From Sporomusa silvacetica DSM 10669 (GTDB taxonomy: Bacteria > Bacillota > Negativicutes > Sporomusales > Sporomusaceae), in NCBI RefSeq assembly GCF_002257705.1, contig NZ_LSLK01000081.1, positions 93,094-157,093 on the forward strand: a DNA stretch of 64,000 bases. The letters are read 5' to 3'. Of this stretch, positions 8,394 through 15,933 are shown piece after piece. Numbering within the stretch: position 1 is the first letter of the stretch; every line of letters begins with the position of its first letter. The notes beneath the pieces are model-generated. The model saw only the letters and a program-made list of their open reading frames with translations. It was not told the DNA's origin and did not search any database. The position numbers and the translations under genes were made by a program.

Positions 8394-8987
8394 TTATTTC
8401 AAGGCATTATACTCGTCTGTATCTACGGGTTCCAGCCACTCCGTAGAAGCATCTTGCACCGGCTCCATGATTGCAATATGCTGAAACATACTGTTCGGTG
8501 CTGCACCATGCCAATGCTTGACACCTTCTGGAATGGTAACAGTTTCACCAGGATGAAGTTCCTTCGCTGATTCGCCCCAGATTTGATAATAGCCTTTCCC
8601 TGATTCAGCAACCAAGATTTGGCAAGTTTTATGGTGAATATGCCAATACGTATGCGCACCTCTAGAAAATGTCACATTGAATATTGGTACGCCGCCATCA
8701 GATAAGGACTGCACATAGCTCTTTCCCGTAAAATATTTTTCATAAGCTGTATTAGGCTGGCCAATAGGAAATACCGTACCGCCAGCTCTCTCCAATGCTT
8801 GTGTAATTTCGTTCACTGGGACATCATTCTGCAATGCATCAGCCGCTTGTACGGTCGTTCCTGAAATCGTTGCTGTTCCAATCAGTAACAATGCTGTCAA
8901 TACAGCTGCCTTTGCGGTTCGCGGCATGATAGCCTTCCATAAATTTGATACCTTACATTCTCCTACAGCATTAGTATTCTTGTTCAT
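8394..8987 (-). CDS. Exported single-domain cupin
   Basis: The 197-residue protein starts at ATG 8987 behind GGGGAGGG. A long n-region is followed by a hydrophobic core and an apparent cleavage site VQAADA (about residues 47-52). The cupin domain holds motif 1 (WHIHHKTCQILVAESGKG, with HxH) and motif 2 (PEGVKHWHGAAP), giving three histidines for a metal. Small cupins of this type often accompany CMD proteins and aldo/keto reductases and may be metal-dependent quercetinase- or isomerase-like enzymes. It lies between an SDR and a small membrane protein. Paralogues: 27779 (exported) and 31897 (no signal). Confidence 0.88.
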   Translation of the reverse strand: MNKNTNAVGECKVSNLWKAIMPRTAKAAVLTALLLIGTATISGTTVQAADALQNDVPVNEITQALERAGGTVFPIGQPNTAYEKYFTGKSYVQSLSDGGVPIFNVTFSRGAHTYWHIHHKTCQILVAESGKGYYQIWGESAKELHPGETVTIPEGVKHWHGAAPNSMFQHIAIMEPVQDASTEWLEPVDTDEYNALK

Positions 8988-9033
8988 GACAAGCCCTCCC
9001 CGTTTTAATTGAAATCCACACGTTTTTATCTTA

Positions 9034-9867
9034 TTAAACATTAATCCTTGAATCCGTAAAAGCTGCGAGTTCTTTCTGCGTCTTATAATCTGCAACGCGC
9101 TCTTCAAGCCGTTCAATCGTTGCTTTGAGTGCCTGGGAGCCGAGCACCATACGGAGTGGTGCCGGATTCTTGTCAACGCTCTCAATAATGCGCTGTGCCA
9201 TCTTAGCTGGATCGCCAGGAGCCAGCCCTTTAGACGCGTCAAGCATATTGAGGAAGCCATGGCAGGACTCATACTCCGGCATGAGGTTTGCTACTTTTGC
9301 ACTGCCATAACGGAACTCAGTACGCGCACCGCCCGGTTCGACAATCGTTACACCGATATTGAACTGAGCTACCTCCTGAACTACCGCTTCACAGAATCCC
9401 TCAATGCCGAACTTTGTCGCATGATACATGGAGTTTGCCGGATAAGCAACCTGTCCGCCATACGATGAAATCTGGATGATACGTCCACCACCCTGCAATC
9501 TCATATACGGCAAAGCCGAGCGAATCAACTGAATGGAGCCCGTAAGATTCGTAGCGATAATATGGTCAACCTCAACATCCAAAAGTTCCTCAGCACAACC
9601 AAAAAGGCCATAACCAGCATTGCTGACAACAACATCAATTCTGCCATATTTGTCAAAAGCATCCGACACCGTCCCATGAACAGCCGCCACATCCGTCACA
9701 TCAAGAATCTGACAGTCAAATGTGTCCGGATATTTTTCAATGAGTTCCTTGACTTTTTTCGTATTGCGAACCGTGCCAATAACCCGATCACCTTTCGCCA
9801 AAATCTGTTTCGTCATCTCATTGCCAAATCCACTGGAAATACCTGTAAATAACCATGTACGCATCAT
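9034..9867 (-). CDS. Short-chain dehydrogenase/reductase
   Basis: The 277-residue classical SDR has TGISSGFG (residues 8-15) for the NADP ribose and phosphate, NAGYG, the catalytic serine in QISSYGG and the catalytic YHATK. The sequence is typical of the oxidoreductase subgroup with VEPGGARTEFRYGS. It is cytoplasmic and carbonyl-reducing; the substrate is unknown. It is the first gene of a six-gene operon (SDR, cupin, small protein, flavodoxin, Fe-ADH, cyclophilin-like lipoprotein) read from the LysR-box promoter at 9954-10017. The start follows TTAAGGGAGACTAT. Confidence 0.92.
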   Translation of the reverse strand: MMRTWLFTGISSGFGNEMTKQILAKGDRVIGTVRNTKKVKELIEKYPDTFDCQILDVTDVAAVHGTVSDAFDKYGRIDVVVSNAGYGLFGCAEELLDVEVDHIIATNLTGSIQLIRSALPYMRLQGGGRIIQISSYGGQVAYPANSMYHATKFGIEGFCEAVVQEVAQFNIGVTIVEPGGARTEFRYGSAKVANLMPEYESCHGFLNMLDASKGLAPGDPAKMAQRIIESVDKNPAPLRMVLGSQALKATIERLEERVADYKTQKELAAFTDSRINV

Positions 9868-9953
9868 ATAGTCTCCCTTAAAACTTTCTATAAAAACTCT
9901 TAATTATTTTTATGACCTCATGCTGTTTATTCATTTCCTTGTTTCTGATTGCA

Positions 9954-10017
9954 TTTTACCGCACCCCCAAGATAGGAGCAATTCGCATTTATGGCCTTAT
10001 CCATAAGAAAAACTTAT
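9954..10017 (-). promoter_or_regulatory. LysR-type box and promoter of the SDR-cupin-flavodoxin-ADH operon
   Basis: The box ATAAGAAAAACTTAT is at 10003-10017. On the minus strand CTTATGG is followed after 42 bases by -10 TAAAAT, with TTGCTC 17 bases before it. Spacing is identical to the site at 11798-11812. Confidence 0.75.
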
Positions 10018-10081
10018 CTTCCGATTTGTATGGCTTGAGGCAATTCACTCGTCACCATTTAACTACGCCCAAGCCAGAAGC

Positions 10082-10121
10082 AAAAAACGCTCCTGACATA
10101 AGTCATCAGGAGAGTTTTTTG
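10082..10121 (-). terminator. Terminator of the CMD gene
   Basis: The stem CTCCTGAtgac/gtCAGGAG is followed on the minus strand by CGTTTTTTG. The opposite strand also has a T run, so it may work in both directions. Confidence 0.8.
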
Positions 10122-10130
10122 CTTCAATGG

Positions 10131-10889
10131 TCAGATTGCCTTTTTCGCCGCTTCATTTACACAATTCAGCGCATTGAGGCTGCGCGGATAGCCGATGTAT
10201 GGCACGCACTGGGAAATAATTTTAATCAGAAATTCCCGGTCGTTGCCCAGACGCATATTGGCTGCGGCATGGGCGATGAGCTGCGGTTCGCATCCGCCCT
10301 GAGCTGCGATAAAGCAAAAGGTACTCATCTCACGCTGCTTGTAATCAAGTCCTTTTCGAGTATAGTAATCACCAAAACAATTGTCCGTCAGCCAATAGTT
10401 GATATGGCGCGTTTCCTCCGGACCAGACTTCCAAAAATCTTTCATATTGTCACCAAAAATATCTACCTGTGCCTGCGTACCAGCTTCACGGCGATTCTCC
10501 GTCGTCGTAGTCGCCTGCGGCTCGAGTGGCAGTTTGATACCGCGTGCTGTAAATATTTCATTGACCGCTTTAAGGAACGGGAACACACGACCGATACCGA
10601 GATACGCAACCGACTGGTAAACAATCTCTTTTATCTCCACCGGCGTTACGCCGAAATTCAAAGCGGCCGGAAGTATAGCCCGAAACTCATCGAAACCCTG
10701 ACAGCCGAGCAGCGTCGCTAAAATTGCCATAAAACGCGACCTGTCATCCAAATCATCCTGATTGACAACTTCATCAAAGGCGAAATTATCAAACCGCTCA
10801 ATGAACTCCGGATCCGTTTCCAAAAATCTGGACTTATAACCCGGAAACATTTTTTCATGATATTCCTGAGAAAATTTTGTGATTGCCAT
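10131..10889 (-). CDS. Carboxymuconolactone decarboxylase-like (CMD) protein, two domains
   Basis: The 252-residue protein has two CMD helical domains. Residues about 25-115 contain RSRFMAILATLLGCQGFDEF and GVTPVEIKEIVYQSVAYLG. Residues about 150-250 contain REMSTFCFIAAQGG and AHAAANMRLGN. It lacks the CxxC of AhpD-type peroxidases, so a decarboxylase- or isomerase-like role in the cytoplasm is more likely. The start follows TAGGGGG. It is the second gene after the DUF4405 cytochrome (47 bases apart) under the LysR-box promoter near 11798. Paralogues: 28321 (exported) and 34047 (AT-rich, close homologue). Confidence 0.88.
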   Translation of the reverse strand: MAITKFSQEYHEKMFPGYKSRFLETDPEFIERFDNFAFDEVVNQDDLDDRSRFMAILATLLGCQGFDEFRAILPAALNFGVTPVEIKEIVYQSVAYLGIGRVFPFLKAVNEIFTARGIKLPLEPQATTTTENRREAGTQAQVDIFGDNMKDFWKSGPEETRHINYWLTDNCFGDYYTRKGLDYKQREMSTFCFIAAQGGCEPQLIAHAAANMRLGNDREFLIKIISQCVPYIGYPRSLNALNCVNEAAKKAI

Positions 10890-10935
10890 AATTTATCCCC
10901 CTAAAATTACTTGTATCTAAATTTTTCACATATGC

Positions 10936-11598
10936 TTATTCTTTCGTTACTTTCTTTAACAAAGAAAGTACATAATGAGTAATTGCCGTATAACAGCCAA
11001 AAATCGCAAGAAAATCAGTAAAAAACCGCAATACCGATGCCTGTCCCCGCATTTTTGGCATATGCTCCATCATCAAGTTAGAACCAACTCTATTCGCAAA
11101 AGAAGCATCGATTCCATATAAGACAACGCAGGCGGCGAAAATATTGCCTGCTATGCGGATGCTCTTTTTAGACTTCTCCGATCCCAGCCAGCGTTTCAAA
11201 CGAATCCATAGCGTTTCCCAATGCATTCCCAGATGAATGCCCATGAGAATGAAGCTTGCATACGCAGCCCCCTGATGCAGTCCATGCACAAAAATCGCAT
11301 TTGCACCGCGCAAAGTGACATATGGAAAAATACTTTGGGAAATTAAAAAGCCCGAAATAATCGTCACCAACATCGCTGCCACAAAAAAGATATTTATGAC
11401 ATTTAAAAGAATACCTCGGCTATTCTGCTTTCCTTTAAACCATGTTGTATACCATCGCCGATTTAGCCCGTTATGCCAAAGGACTAAAATCAGAAATACG
11501 CTTCCTAACAATTCATGTGGCAAGTTTCCCGTAAAGCGGTAATTCATCAGTACTAAGCCCAGAAGGGCAATAACTGTATTCAACAAATTTCGTTTCAA
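10936..11598 (-). CDS. DUF4405 membrane cytochrome-like protein
   Basis: The 220-residue protein starts at TTG 11598 (GGAGG seven bases upstream) and has about four to five transmembrane helices with conserved histidines placed as heme ligands: HELLG, LWHNGLNRRWYT, FVHGLHQGAAY and GIHLGMHWE. This is the DUF4405 family, described as a flavinylation-associated cytochrome domain that carries electrons across the membrane to extracytosolic flavoproteins. Here it probably supplies the exported flavodoxins. It leads a two-gene unit with the CMD gene. Homologues: 29654, and a fusion to flavodoxin at 21671. Confidence 0.88.
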   Translation of the reverse strand: MKRNLLNTVIALLGLVLMNYRFTGNLPHELLGSVFLILVLWHNGLNRRWYTTWFKGKQNSRGILLNVINIFFVAAMLVTIISGFLISQSIFPYVTLRGANAIFVHGLHQGAAYASFILMGIHLGMHWETLWIRLKRWLGSEKSKKSIRIAGNIFAACVVLYGIDASFANRVGSNLMMEHMPKMRGQASVLRFFTDFLAIFGCYTAITHYVLSLLKKVTKE

Positions 11599-11748
11599 AC
11601 ATTTACCTCCATCTTATTCCTGTTATATTTCGACTTGTGATGCCACACAATCCATCAAACTTCACTTATCGCTCAAAATAACCTCAATATTGATATGGAA
11701 TGGACATCGTGTGCAGCCGCTATAACAAAGCTTTTATCTTTGCTTTTA

Positions 11749-11812
11749 TTTTACCTTCTCGCCAAATCAGGTACAATTCGCTTTTACGACCTTTGCCATA
11801 AGAAAAACTTAT
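11749..11812 (-). promoter_or_regulatory. LysR-type box and promoter of the DUF4405-CMD operon
   Basis: The box ATAAGAAAAACTTAT is at 11798-11812. On the minus strand CTTATGG is followed after 42 bases by -10 TAAAAT, with TTGTAC 17 bases before it. The box overlaps the edge of repeat B by a few bases. Confidence 0.75.
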
Positions 11813-11928
11813 AAGAAAAGACTTGGCTTGTGCCAAGTCCCTCAGGTCGGCCGAATTGCTATGCCCTCCATGGCGCAATCGTCACTAGCACCATCTGGGT
11901 GCGTCGCCGGCAGAAGCCTTAGTCGTTC
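11811..11928. repeat. Structured intergenic repeat B, copy 1
   Basis: A 118-base element, from ATAAGAAAAGACTTGGC to GCAGAAGCCTTAGTCGTTC, recurs with the same length at 45565-45682. It contains the hairpins ACTTGGC/GCCAAGT, GAATTGC/GCAATCG and GCACC/GGGTGC. No reading frame is present. It may be a small non-autonomous element or RNA related to an insertion sequence end. Confidence 0.7.
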
Positions 11929-11970
11929 TTATGTCAATAAAATTTAGTTATAAATTCTGGTAGACTAAAA

Positions 11971-12004
11971 AAGACTGTACTCAAATATCTTGAATACAGT
12001 CTTC
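11971..12004 (-). terminator. Terminator, probably of the lysR gene
   Basis: The stem AAGACTGTA/TACAGTCTT is followed on the minus strand by TTTTTTAG. Repeat A copy 2 now separates it from the lysR stop codon, so the terminator sits 157 bases downstream of the gene. Confidence 0.7.
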
Positions 12005-12019
12005 AAAATCACACGGCAT

Positions 12020-12163
12020 TTTATCCGATGACTAACCCGCTCTAAGGGTCTCCGGACCCAAGGCTTACTTATACAAGCGGGAGTAAGGGCGGCTAAGTCC
12101 CTGGATAATTTCGACTAGAATTCAGGCGACGTCAAAACGCCGTCTGAATTAAGTCTCCATTTA
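12020..12163. repeat. Structured intergenic repeat A, copy 2
   Basis: A second copy of the element at 5111-5240. It is 144 bases long because the inner hairpin is replaced and extended (GGGTCTCCGGACCC added). The outer stems and the terminal hairpin are kept. The element abuts the lysR gene so closely that its last three bases are the lysR stop codon (TAA on the minus strand). Confidence 0.7.
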
Positions 12164-13069
12164 TTGTTCGCGATCTCCCGCATCAGCCTGCAGGAACTTC
12201 TCCTTGAGCAATGCCGCAAATTCTTCGATATGATTTTCGTCATTGCCTACGCGCCAAAAAGCATAATAGTCACGCTTTATCTGCCTGTCGTCGCGCAAAA
12301 GCGGCACATAACGGACGGTTGTACCGTTCTGCTCCGGCTTTGCGGTAAACTCAACCGGCATAAAGCCCTTATTGCTCACCACCATGAGACGAGCCTCCTC
12401 CAGGCTATCGGCAAAAATGAAATCGCTGCTAAAACCAATAACATTCCGATGATATTCCTGCTCATTCGCTTGCTGCTCACGAGAAGAAATGAGAATACAT
12501 GGCATATTTTTCAGCTCATCCGTCGTAACTGACGGAAGCTCAGCAATCGCATTTCTGGTGGCAATCTCAACATAGACATAGCTTGTCGTCAATTTATAAT
12601 TCACATACGCATCGGAAAGTGCACGGCGTTGGTCATTGATAACAATATCAGACTGCCCCATACGCAGAAAATCATATAACTCCTCATGTGTACCATTTGT
12701 AATTTGAATGCCGATTGACGAATACTTTGCTGTAAAATCAGCTATGGCGAGTTGCAACTCACGTCCGGCATAATGTTTCAAATAGCTAACGCGCAATTTC
12801 TTTTCCCCACCATGTTCAATGCGGACAGTTTCCTGACATATCCTCTCAAAATCATCAATGAGCATCAGGCTTTTCCGGTAAAAATATTCACCCGCCGGTG
12901 TCAATGAAAATTTACGTTTTTCACGATGAAGGAGCTTAACTCCAAGATCACGCTCCAAAGCCTGAATCTGCTGGGAAATTGCCGACTGTGAAATATAACA
13001 TTCCTCCGCGGCTTCCGTAAAATTTTTATAGTGAACAACTGCTTGAAAATACCGGATTTGTTTTATCAT
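12161..13069 (-). CDS. LysR family transcriptional regulator
   Basis: The 302-residue protein starts at ATG 13069 behind GGAGGTGCA, which beats the longer in-frame start. An N-terminal winged helix-turn-helix (MIKQIRYFQAVVHYKNFTEA, then CYISQSAISQQIQALERDLG) is followed by the periplasmic-binding-like effector domain (from about residue 90). It is the only LysR gene in the window and lies beside three promoters carrying identical LysR-type boxes, so it is the obvious candidate regulator for 3063, 9034-5309 and 11598-10131. No such box was seen at its own promoter. The effector is unknown, probably a metabolite of the reactions in those operons. Confidence 0.92.
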   Translation of the reverse strand: MIKQIRYFQAVVHYKNFTEAAEECYISQSAISQQIQALERDLGVKLLHREKRKFSLTPAGEYFYRKSLMLIDDFERICQETVRIEHGGEKKLRVSYLKHYAGRELQLAIADFTAKYSSIGIQITNGTHEELYDFLRMGQSDIVINDQRRALSDAYVNYKLTTSYVYVEIATRNAIAELPSVTTDELKNMPCILISSREQQANEQEYHRNVIGFSSDFIFADSLEEARLMVVSNKGFMPVEFTAKPEQNGTTVRYVPLLRDDRQIKRDYYAFWRVGNDENHIEEFAALLKEKFLQADAGDREQ

Positions 13070-13253
13070 ATTGCACCTCCGCATCGTATATTTGCCAACT
13101 TCTAACATTTATTCTACTATTTCAGTACAACCCTTGACAAGAAAGCAAAAAGACTGTTGCATTAAGAATTACCACAAATTTTAAGGCAATCCCACGAGAG
13201 TTATTTTTTTTACTACCTCACTAATTTTGCTTAGTCCAACTGCCCCTTTCACT
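13070..13253. other. Intergenic, no gene recognised
   Basis: The AT-rich stretch upstream of lysR holds no convincing frame. TTGACA in CAACCCTTGACAAGAAAGC is on the plus strand and faces away from lysR. Confidence 0.4.
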
Positions 13254-13380
13254 TTATTTTGACATTCCCGCCGATTTATTTCTCTCTAGAATAGAAATCT
13301 GCAAGTTTTGGCCAACAAACTTAAACTGCCACACTGTAATGTCCCGCAATTGCTGATACTCGCTGACCTTAACTTGCTGG
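13254..13380 (-). pseudogene. Unrecognised C-terminal gene fragment
   Basis: A minus-strand frame of about 42 codons ends in TAA at 13254. It reads FQQVKVSEYQQLRDITVWQF and ends ILERNKSAGMSK. It has protein-like composition but no start codon or ribosome-binding site and follows the terminator at 13405. I do not recognise the family. It may be a leftover 3' end like others in this island. Confidence 0.35.
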
Positions 13381-13404
13381 AAACATCGTCCGATAATCCA
13401 GAAA

Positions 13405-13449
13405 CATCAAAAAATGCCGTTACCTTGACAGCGTCAATTAGTAACGGCA
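13405..13449 (-). terminator. Terminator at the end of the FMN-reductase operon
   Basis: The stem GCCGTTAC/GTAACGGC closes a roughly 19-base loop and is followed on the minus strand by ATTTTTTGATG. It ends the operon that begins with the MFS gene at 19414. Confidence 0.7.
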
Positions 13450-13459
13450 CGTTATGTTC

Positions 13460-13562
13460 GCAATCTGGATAGGGGGCGGTGACTAACCGCCGACCTTCCA
13501 ACACCACCGTACAAGCCGGTCTGGCATACGGCGGTTCGTTCAGGATTAACGAGCTAACAAGT
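13460..13562 (-). mobile_element. 3' tail of a group II intron (domains V-VI), remnant
   Basis: On the minus strand the segment CGAACCGCCGTATGCCAGAC folds back on TTGTACGGTGGTG, a form common at the 3' ends of bacterial group II introns. A second hairpin, GGCGGTTAGTCACCGCC, follows, as domain VI would. No reverse transcriptase and no upstream intron domains are present, so this is a truncated relic. Confidence 0.55.
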
Positions 13563-13590
13563 ATCTTTGTGTCAAACTTTTGAGACCGAT

Positions 13591-14223
13591 TTAACGGATA
13601 AAATTTGTATAAATACCAGCTTCCTGTTCTGGTAATGATACACCATTTTTCAAACCAGCATCTTTGCATTTTAGGAAGAATGCCATATTTCGTGCCAGTG
13701 TGCGCATGGTCTGCAAGCCTTCCAAATCCTCTTTTACGTCTTCCGGCTTTGCTCCGTGCACCATATTCCAATATTGCGACGATATAATCGGCATTTGCAA
13801 TAATCCGAAATACTTATTCATCTGATCGTAAGTCGCCGTCGTTCCGGCACGTCTTGCCGACATGACCGCTGCGGCCGGCTTTAGATAAAAGGATTTTCTG
13901 CCGCCACAGTGATCAGCATAGAATGCACGATCCATAAAAGAGGTTATTGCGCCGCTTGCCGCTGCCCAATGAACCGGCGTCCCAAAAATGAAACCGTCAT
14001 AGCCTGCTGCAATAGTAAGGAATTCATTGACTCTATCATCAAAAACGCATTTTTTCTTTTCTACACAAGTCTTACAGGCAATACAGCCAGACAGAGGCTT
14101 ATTGCCAACCCAAACGAACTCCGTGCCGATCCCTTCTTTTTCTAAGGTATCAGCTACTTCCTTAAGCGCCGTGTAAGTACAGCCCTTTTCATGCGGACTA
14201 CCGTTGACTAATACTACTTTCAC
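13591..14223 (-). CDS. NADPH-dependent FMN reductase / iron-sulfur flavoprotein-like
   Basis: The 210-residue protein begins at GTG 14223 with MKVVLVNGSPHEKGCTYTAL, the phosphate loop of the flavodoxin-like FMN reductases. A cysteine group GCIACKTCVEKKKC (about residues 46-59) is typical of this branch. GTPVHWAAASGAITSFMDR forms the flavin site, and MSARRAGTTATYDQMNKYFG is conserved. It is a cytoplasmic NAD(P)H-dependent flavin, quinone or nitro reductase. It is the last gene of the operon MFS, alpha/beta hydrolase, Fe-ADH, flavodoxin, AKR, FMN reductase. Close homologue at 27016. Confidence 0.9.
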   Translation of the reverse strand: MKVVLVNGSPHEKGCTYTALKEVADTLEKEGIGTEFVWVGNKPLSGCIACKTCVEKKKCVFDDRVNEFLTIAAGYDGFIFGTPVHWAAASGAITSFMDRAFYADHCGGRKSFYLKPAAAVMSARRAGTTATYDQMNKYFGLLQMPIISSQYWNMVHGAKPEDVKEDLEGLQTMRTLARNMAFFLKCKDAGLKNGVSLPEQEAGIYTNFIR

Positions 14224-14273
14224 CTGTTCTCATCCCTTCATCAAAAATTATTTATGATTTTAGTTGCTATAAA

Positions 14274-15257
14274 CTATTTTCCTACCCGCGTGGCCGCATC
14301 AGATCCCGCTGGATAGCGATCTCCAGACACCTTAATTTTATCAAGCGCTGCATTTAAAGCGGCAAGTTCCTGCTCAGACAGTTGTAGGTTGACCGCCCCT
14401 AAGTTTTCTTCCAATCGATTCATTTTGCGGGTTCCCGGAATCGGAACGATCCATGGCTTCTGCGCGAGTACCCAGGCGAGTGCAATCTGCGCCGGCGTTG
14501 CCTTCTTGTCAGCAGCTATTTCTTTTACGAGATTTACGAGTACTTGATTTGCATTAATGTTTTCAGGTGTAAAACGGGGAACAATGCTGCGAAAATCTGA
14601 ACTGCCGAAACTTGCATCCTTCTGAATAGTTCCTGTCAGGAACCCCTTTCCTAACGGGCTGAAGGGAACAAAGCCGATTCCCAGTTTTTCCAGTGCAGGC
14701 AACAATTCTATCTCTGGCTGACGCCACATCATGGAATATTCACTTTGAATCGCGGCTAACGGGCATACTGCATGCGCACGGCGAATCGTCTTTACTCCCG
14801 CTTCCGAAAGTCCCCAATGGCGAATTTTTCCTTGCTGCATCAGTTCCTTCATGGCTCCCGCCACATCTTCGATGGGAACGTTTATATCCACCCTGTGCAG
14901 ATAATAGAGATCGATTACATCAACCCCTAGGCGTTTTAAAGACGTTTCCGCCGACTTACGTATCTCTTCCGGGTGTCCGTCCACTACCTGTTTCCCGTTG
15001 ATGTTTTTAATGCCGCACTTTGTCGCAATAACTACCTTATCGCGATAGGAAGCCAATGCTTCACCTACCAAGATTTCATTGTCATTGTAAATCTCTGCCG
15101 TATCAAAAAAAGTCACGCCCAAATCAATTGCCCGATGAATGACGGCGATGGCTTCTTTTTTATCCGAGGCCGAACCATAGCCGTGGCTCATGCCCATGCA
15201 GCCCAGCCCAATTGCCGAAACCTCTAAACCGCTTTTACCTAACATTCGTTTTTCCAT
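14274..15257 (-). CDS. Aldo/keto reductase (YajO/GSP69-like branch)
   Basis: The 327-residue protein from ATG 15257 begins MEKRMLGKSGLEVSAIGLGC. The catalytic tetrad is visible: D and Y in FFDTAEIYNDNEILVGEAL, K in VVIATKCGI, H in YYLHRVD. The NADP-binding end reads VPIPGTRKMNRLEENLGA. It should reduce aldehydes and ketones in the cytoplasm. The start was placed 26 bases after the flavodoxin stop; the longer frame would overlap that gene. Other aldo/keto reductases of the window (20614, 32869) belong to different branches. Confidence 0.92.
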   Translation of the reverse strand: MEKRMLGKSGLEVSAIGLGCMGMSHGYGSASDKKEAIAVIHRAIDLGVTFFDTAEIYNDNEILVGEALASYRDKVVIATKCGIKNINGKQVVDGHPEEIRKSAETSLKRLGVDVIDLYYLHRVDINVPIEDVAGAMKELMQQGKIRHWGLSEAGVKTIRRAHAVCPLAAIQSEYSMMWRQPEIELLPALEKLGIGFVPFSPLGKGFLTGTIQKDASFGSSDFRSIVPRFTPENINANQVLVNLVKEIAADKKATPAQIALAWVLAQKPWIVPIPGTRKMNRLEENLGAVNLQLSEQELAALNAALDKIKVSGDRYPAGSDAATRVGK

Positions 15258-15283
15258 GTTTTCAGCTTCTTTCTGTATTATAC

Positions 15284-15919
15284 TTAGCGCATACCAATTC
15301 TGGACAGCCATGGCTCGATTGTATTAGCATCATTAGCCGTAAGTCCTTCCAATATATTGGATTTCGGACAAAGACTATTGATGGCCGCCATACTTTCTGC
15401 GATATCGCTGCCACCGCTTGTACAAAATGGAATTACCGTCTTGCCGGAAAGATCATAGGCTTCCAGGAAGGTGTAAACCGGCATAGGCGCTGTATGCCAC
15501 CAGATGGGATACCCTACAAAAACCACATCATAGCTGGCCATATTATCTACTTTAGCAGAAAGCTGGGGTCTGCCATCTGTTTCTTTTTCCTTCTTGGCAG
15601 CCTCGACGCTTTCTTGGTAGCCTGTTGGATAAGGCGCGACCGTCTTGATCTCAAACATATCGCCGCCAACAAGATTGTGGATTTGCTCAGCGACTCTGCG
15701 CGTGTTTCCGCTATGGGAAAAATAGGTTACAAGAATCTTTTTACCTTTGCCATTTGCGGTTATGTTTTCTGAAGTCTTGGCACTTGCCGCAGTTGCTTTG
15801 TCTGTAACATCTGCTGCAGGCTTTTGGGAAGAGACTGAGTTTACAGCGTTGCTATTACCGCAAGCAGTCAGAGAAAAAATCATAAGGCTGGACAAAGCCA
15901 GGATTAAGAGCTTCTTCAT
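15284..15919 (-). CDS. Flavodoxin-family lipoprotein
   Basis: The 211-residue protein has a lipoprotein signal with lipobox SLTAC (Cys about residue 20), a Ser/Ala/Thr-rich linker to about residue 58, then a flavodoxin domain. KKILVTYFSHSGNTRRVAEQ is the phosphate loop, GYPIWWHTAPMPVYTF the flavin-contact loop, and CTSGGSDIAESM follows. It should be tethered outside the cytoplasmic membrane. It follows the Fe-ADH gene by 14 bases. The start follows GTGGAGG. Confidence 0.92.
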   Translation of the reverse strand: MKKLLILALSSLMIFSLTACGNSNAVNSVSSQKPAADVTDKATAASAKTSENITANGKGKKILVTYFSHSGNTRRVAEQIHNLVGGDMFEIKTVAPYPTGYQESVEAAKKEKETDGRPQLSAKVDNMASYDVVFVGYPIWWHTAPMPVYTFLEAYDLSGKTVIPFCTSGGSDIAESMAAINSLCPKSNILEGLTANDANTIEPWLSRIGMR

Positions 15920-15933
15920 TTTAAACCTCCACG

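Noticed and set aside
9034..9272. Longer start for the cupin at 8394
   Set aside because: It would overlap the SDR gene by over 200 bases; ATG 8987 has a strong ribosome-binding site and a complete signal peptide.
13286..13771. Minus-strand frame of 161 codons running through the end of the FMN reductase
   Set aside because: It crosses the C-terminus of the reductase in another frame, then the intron tail and the terminator. The part reading NEPPYARPACTVV is the usual chance translation of a group II intron 3' end.
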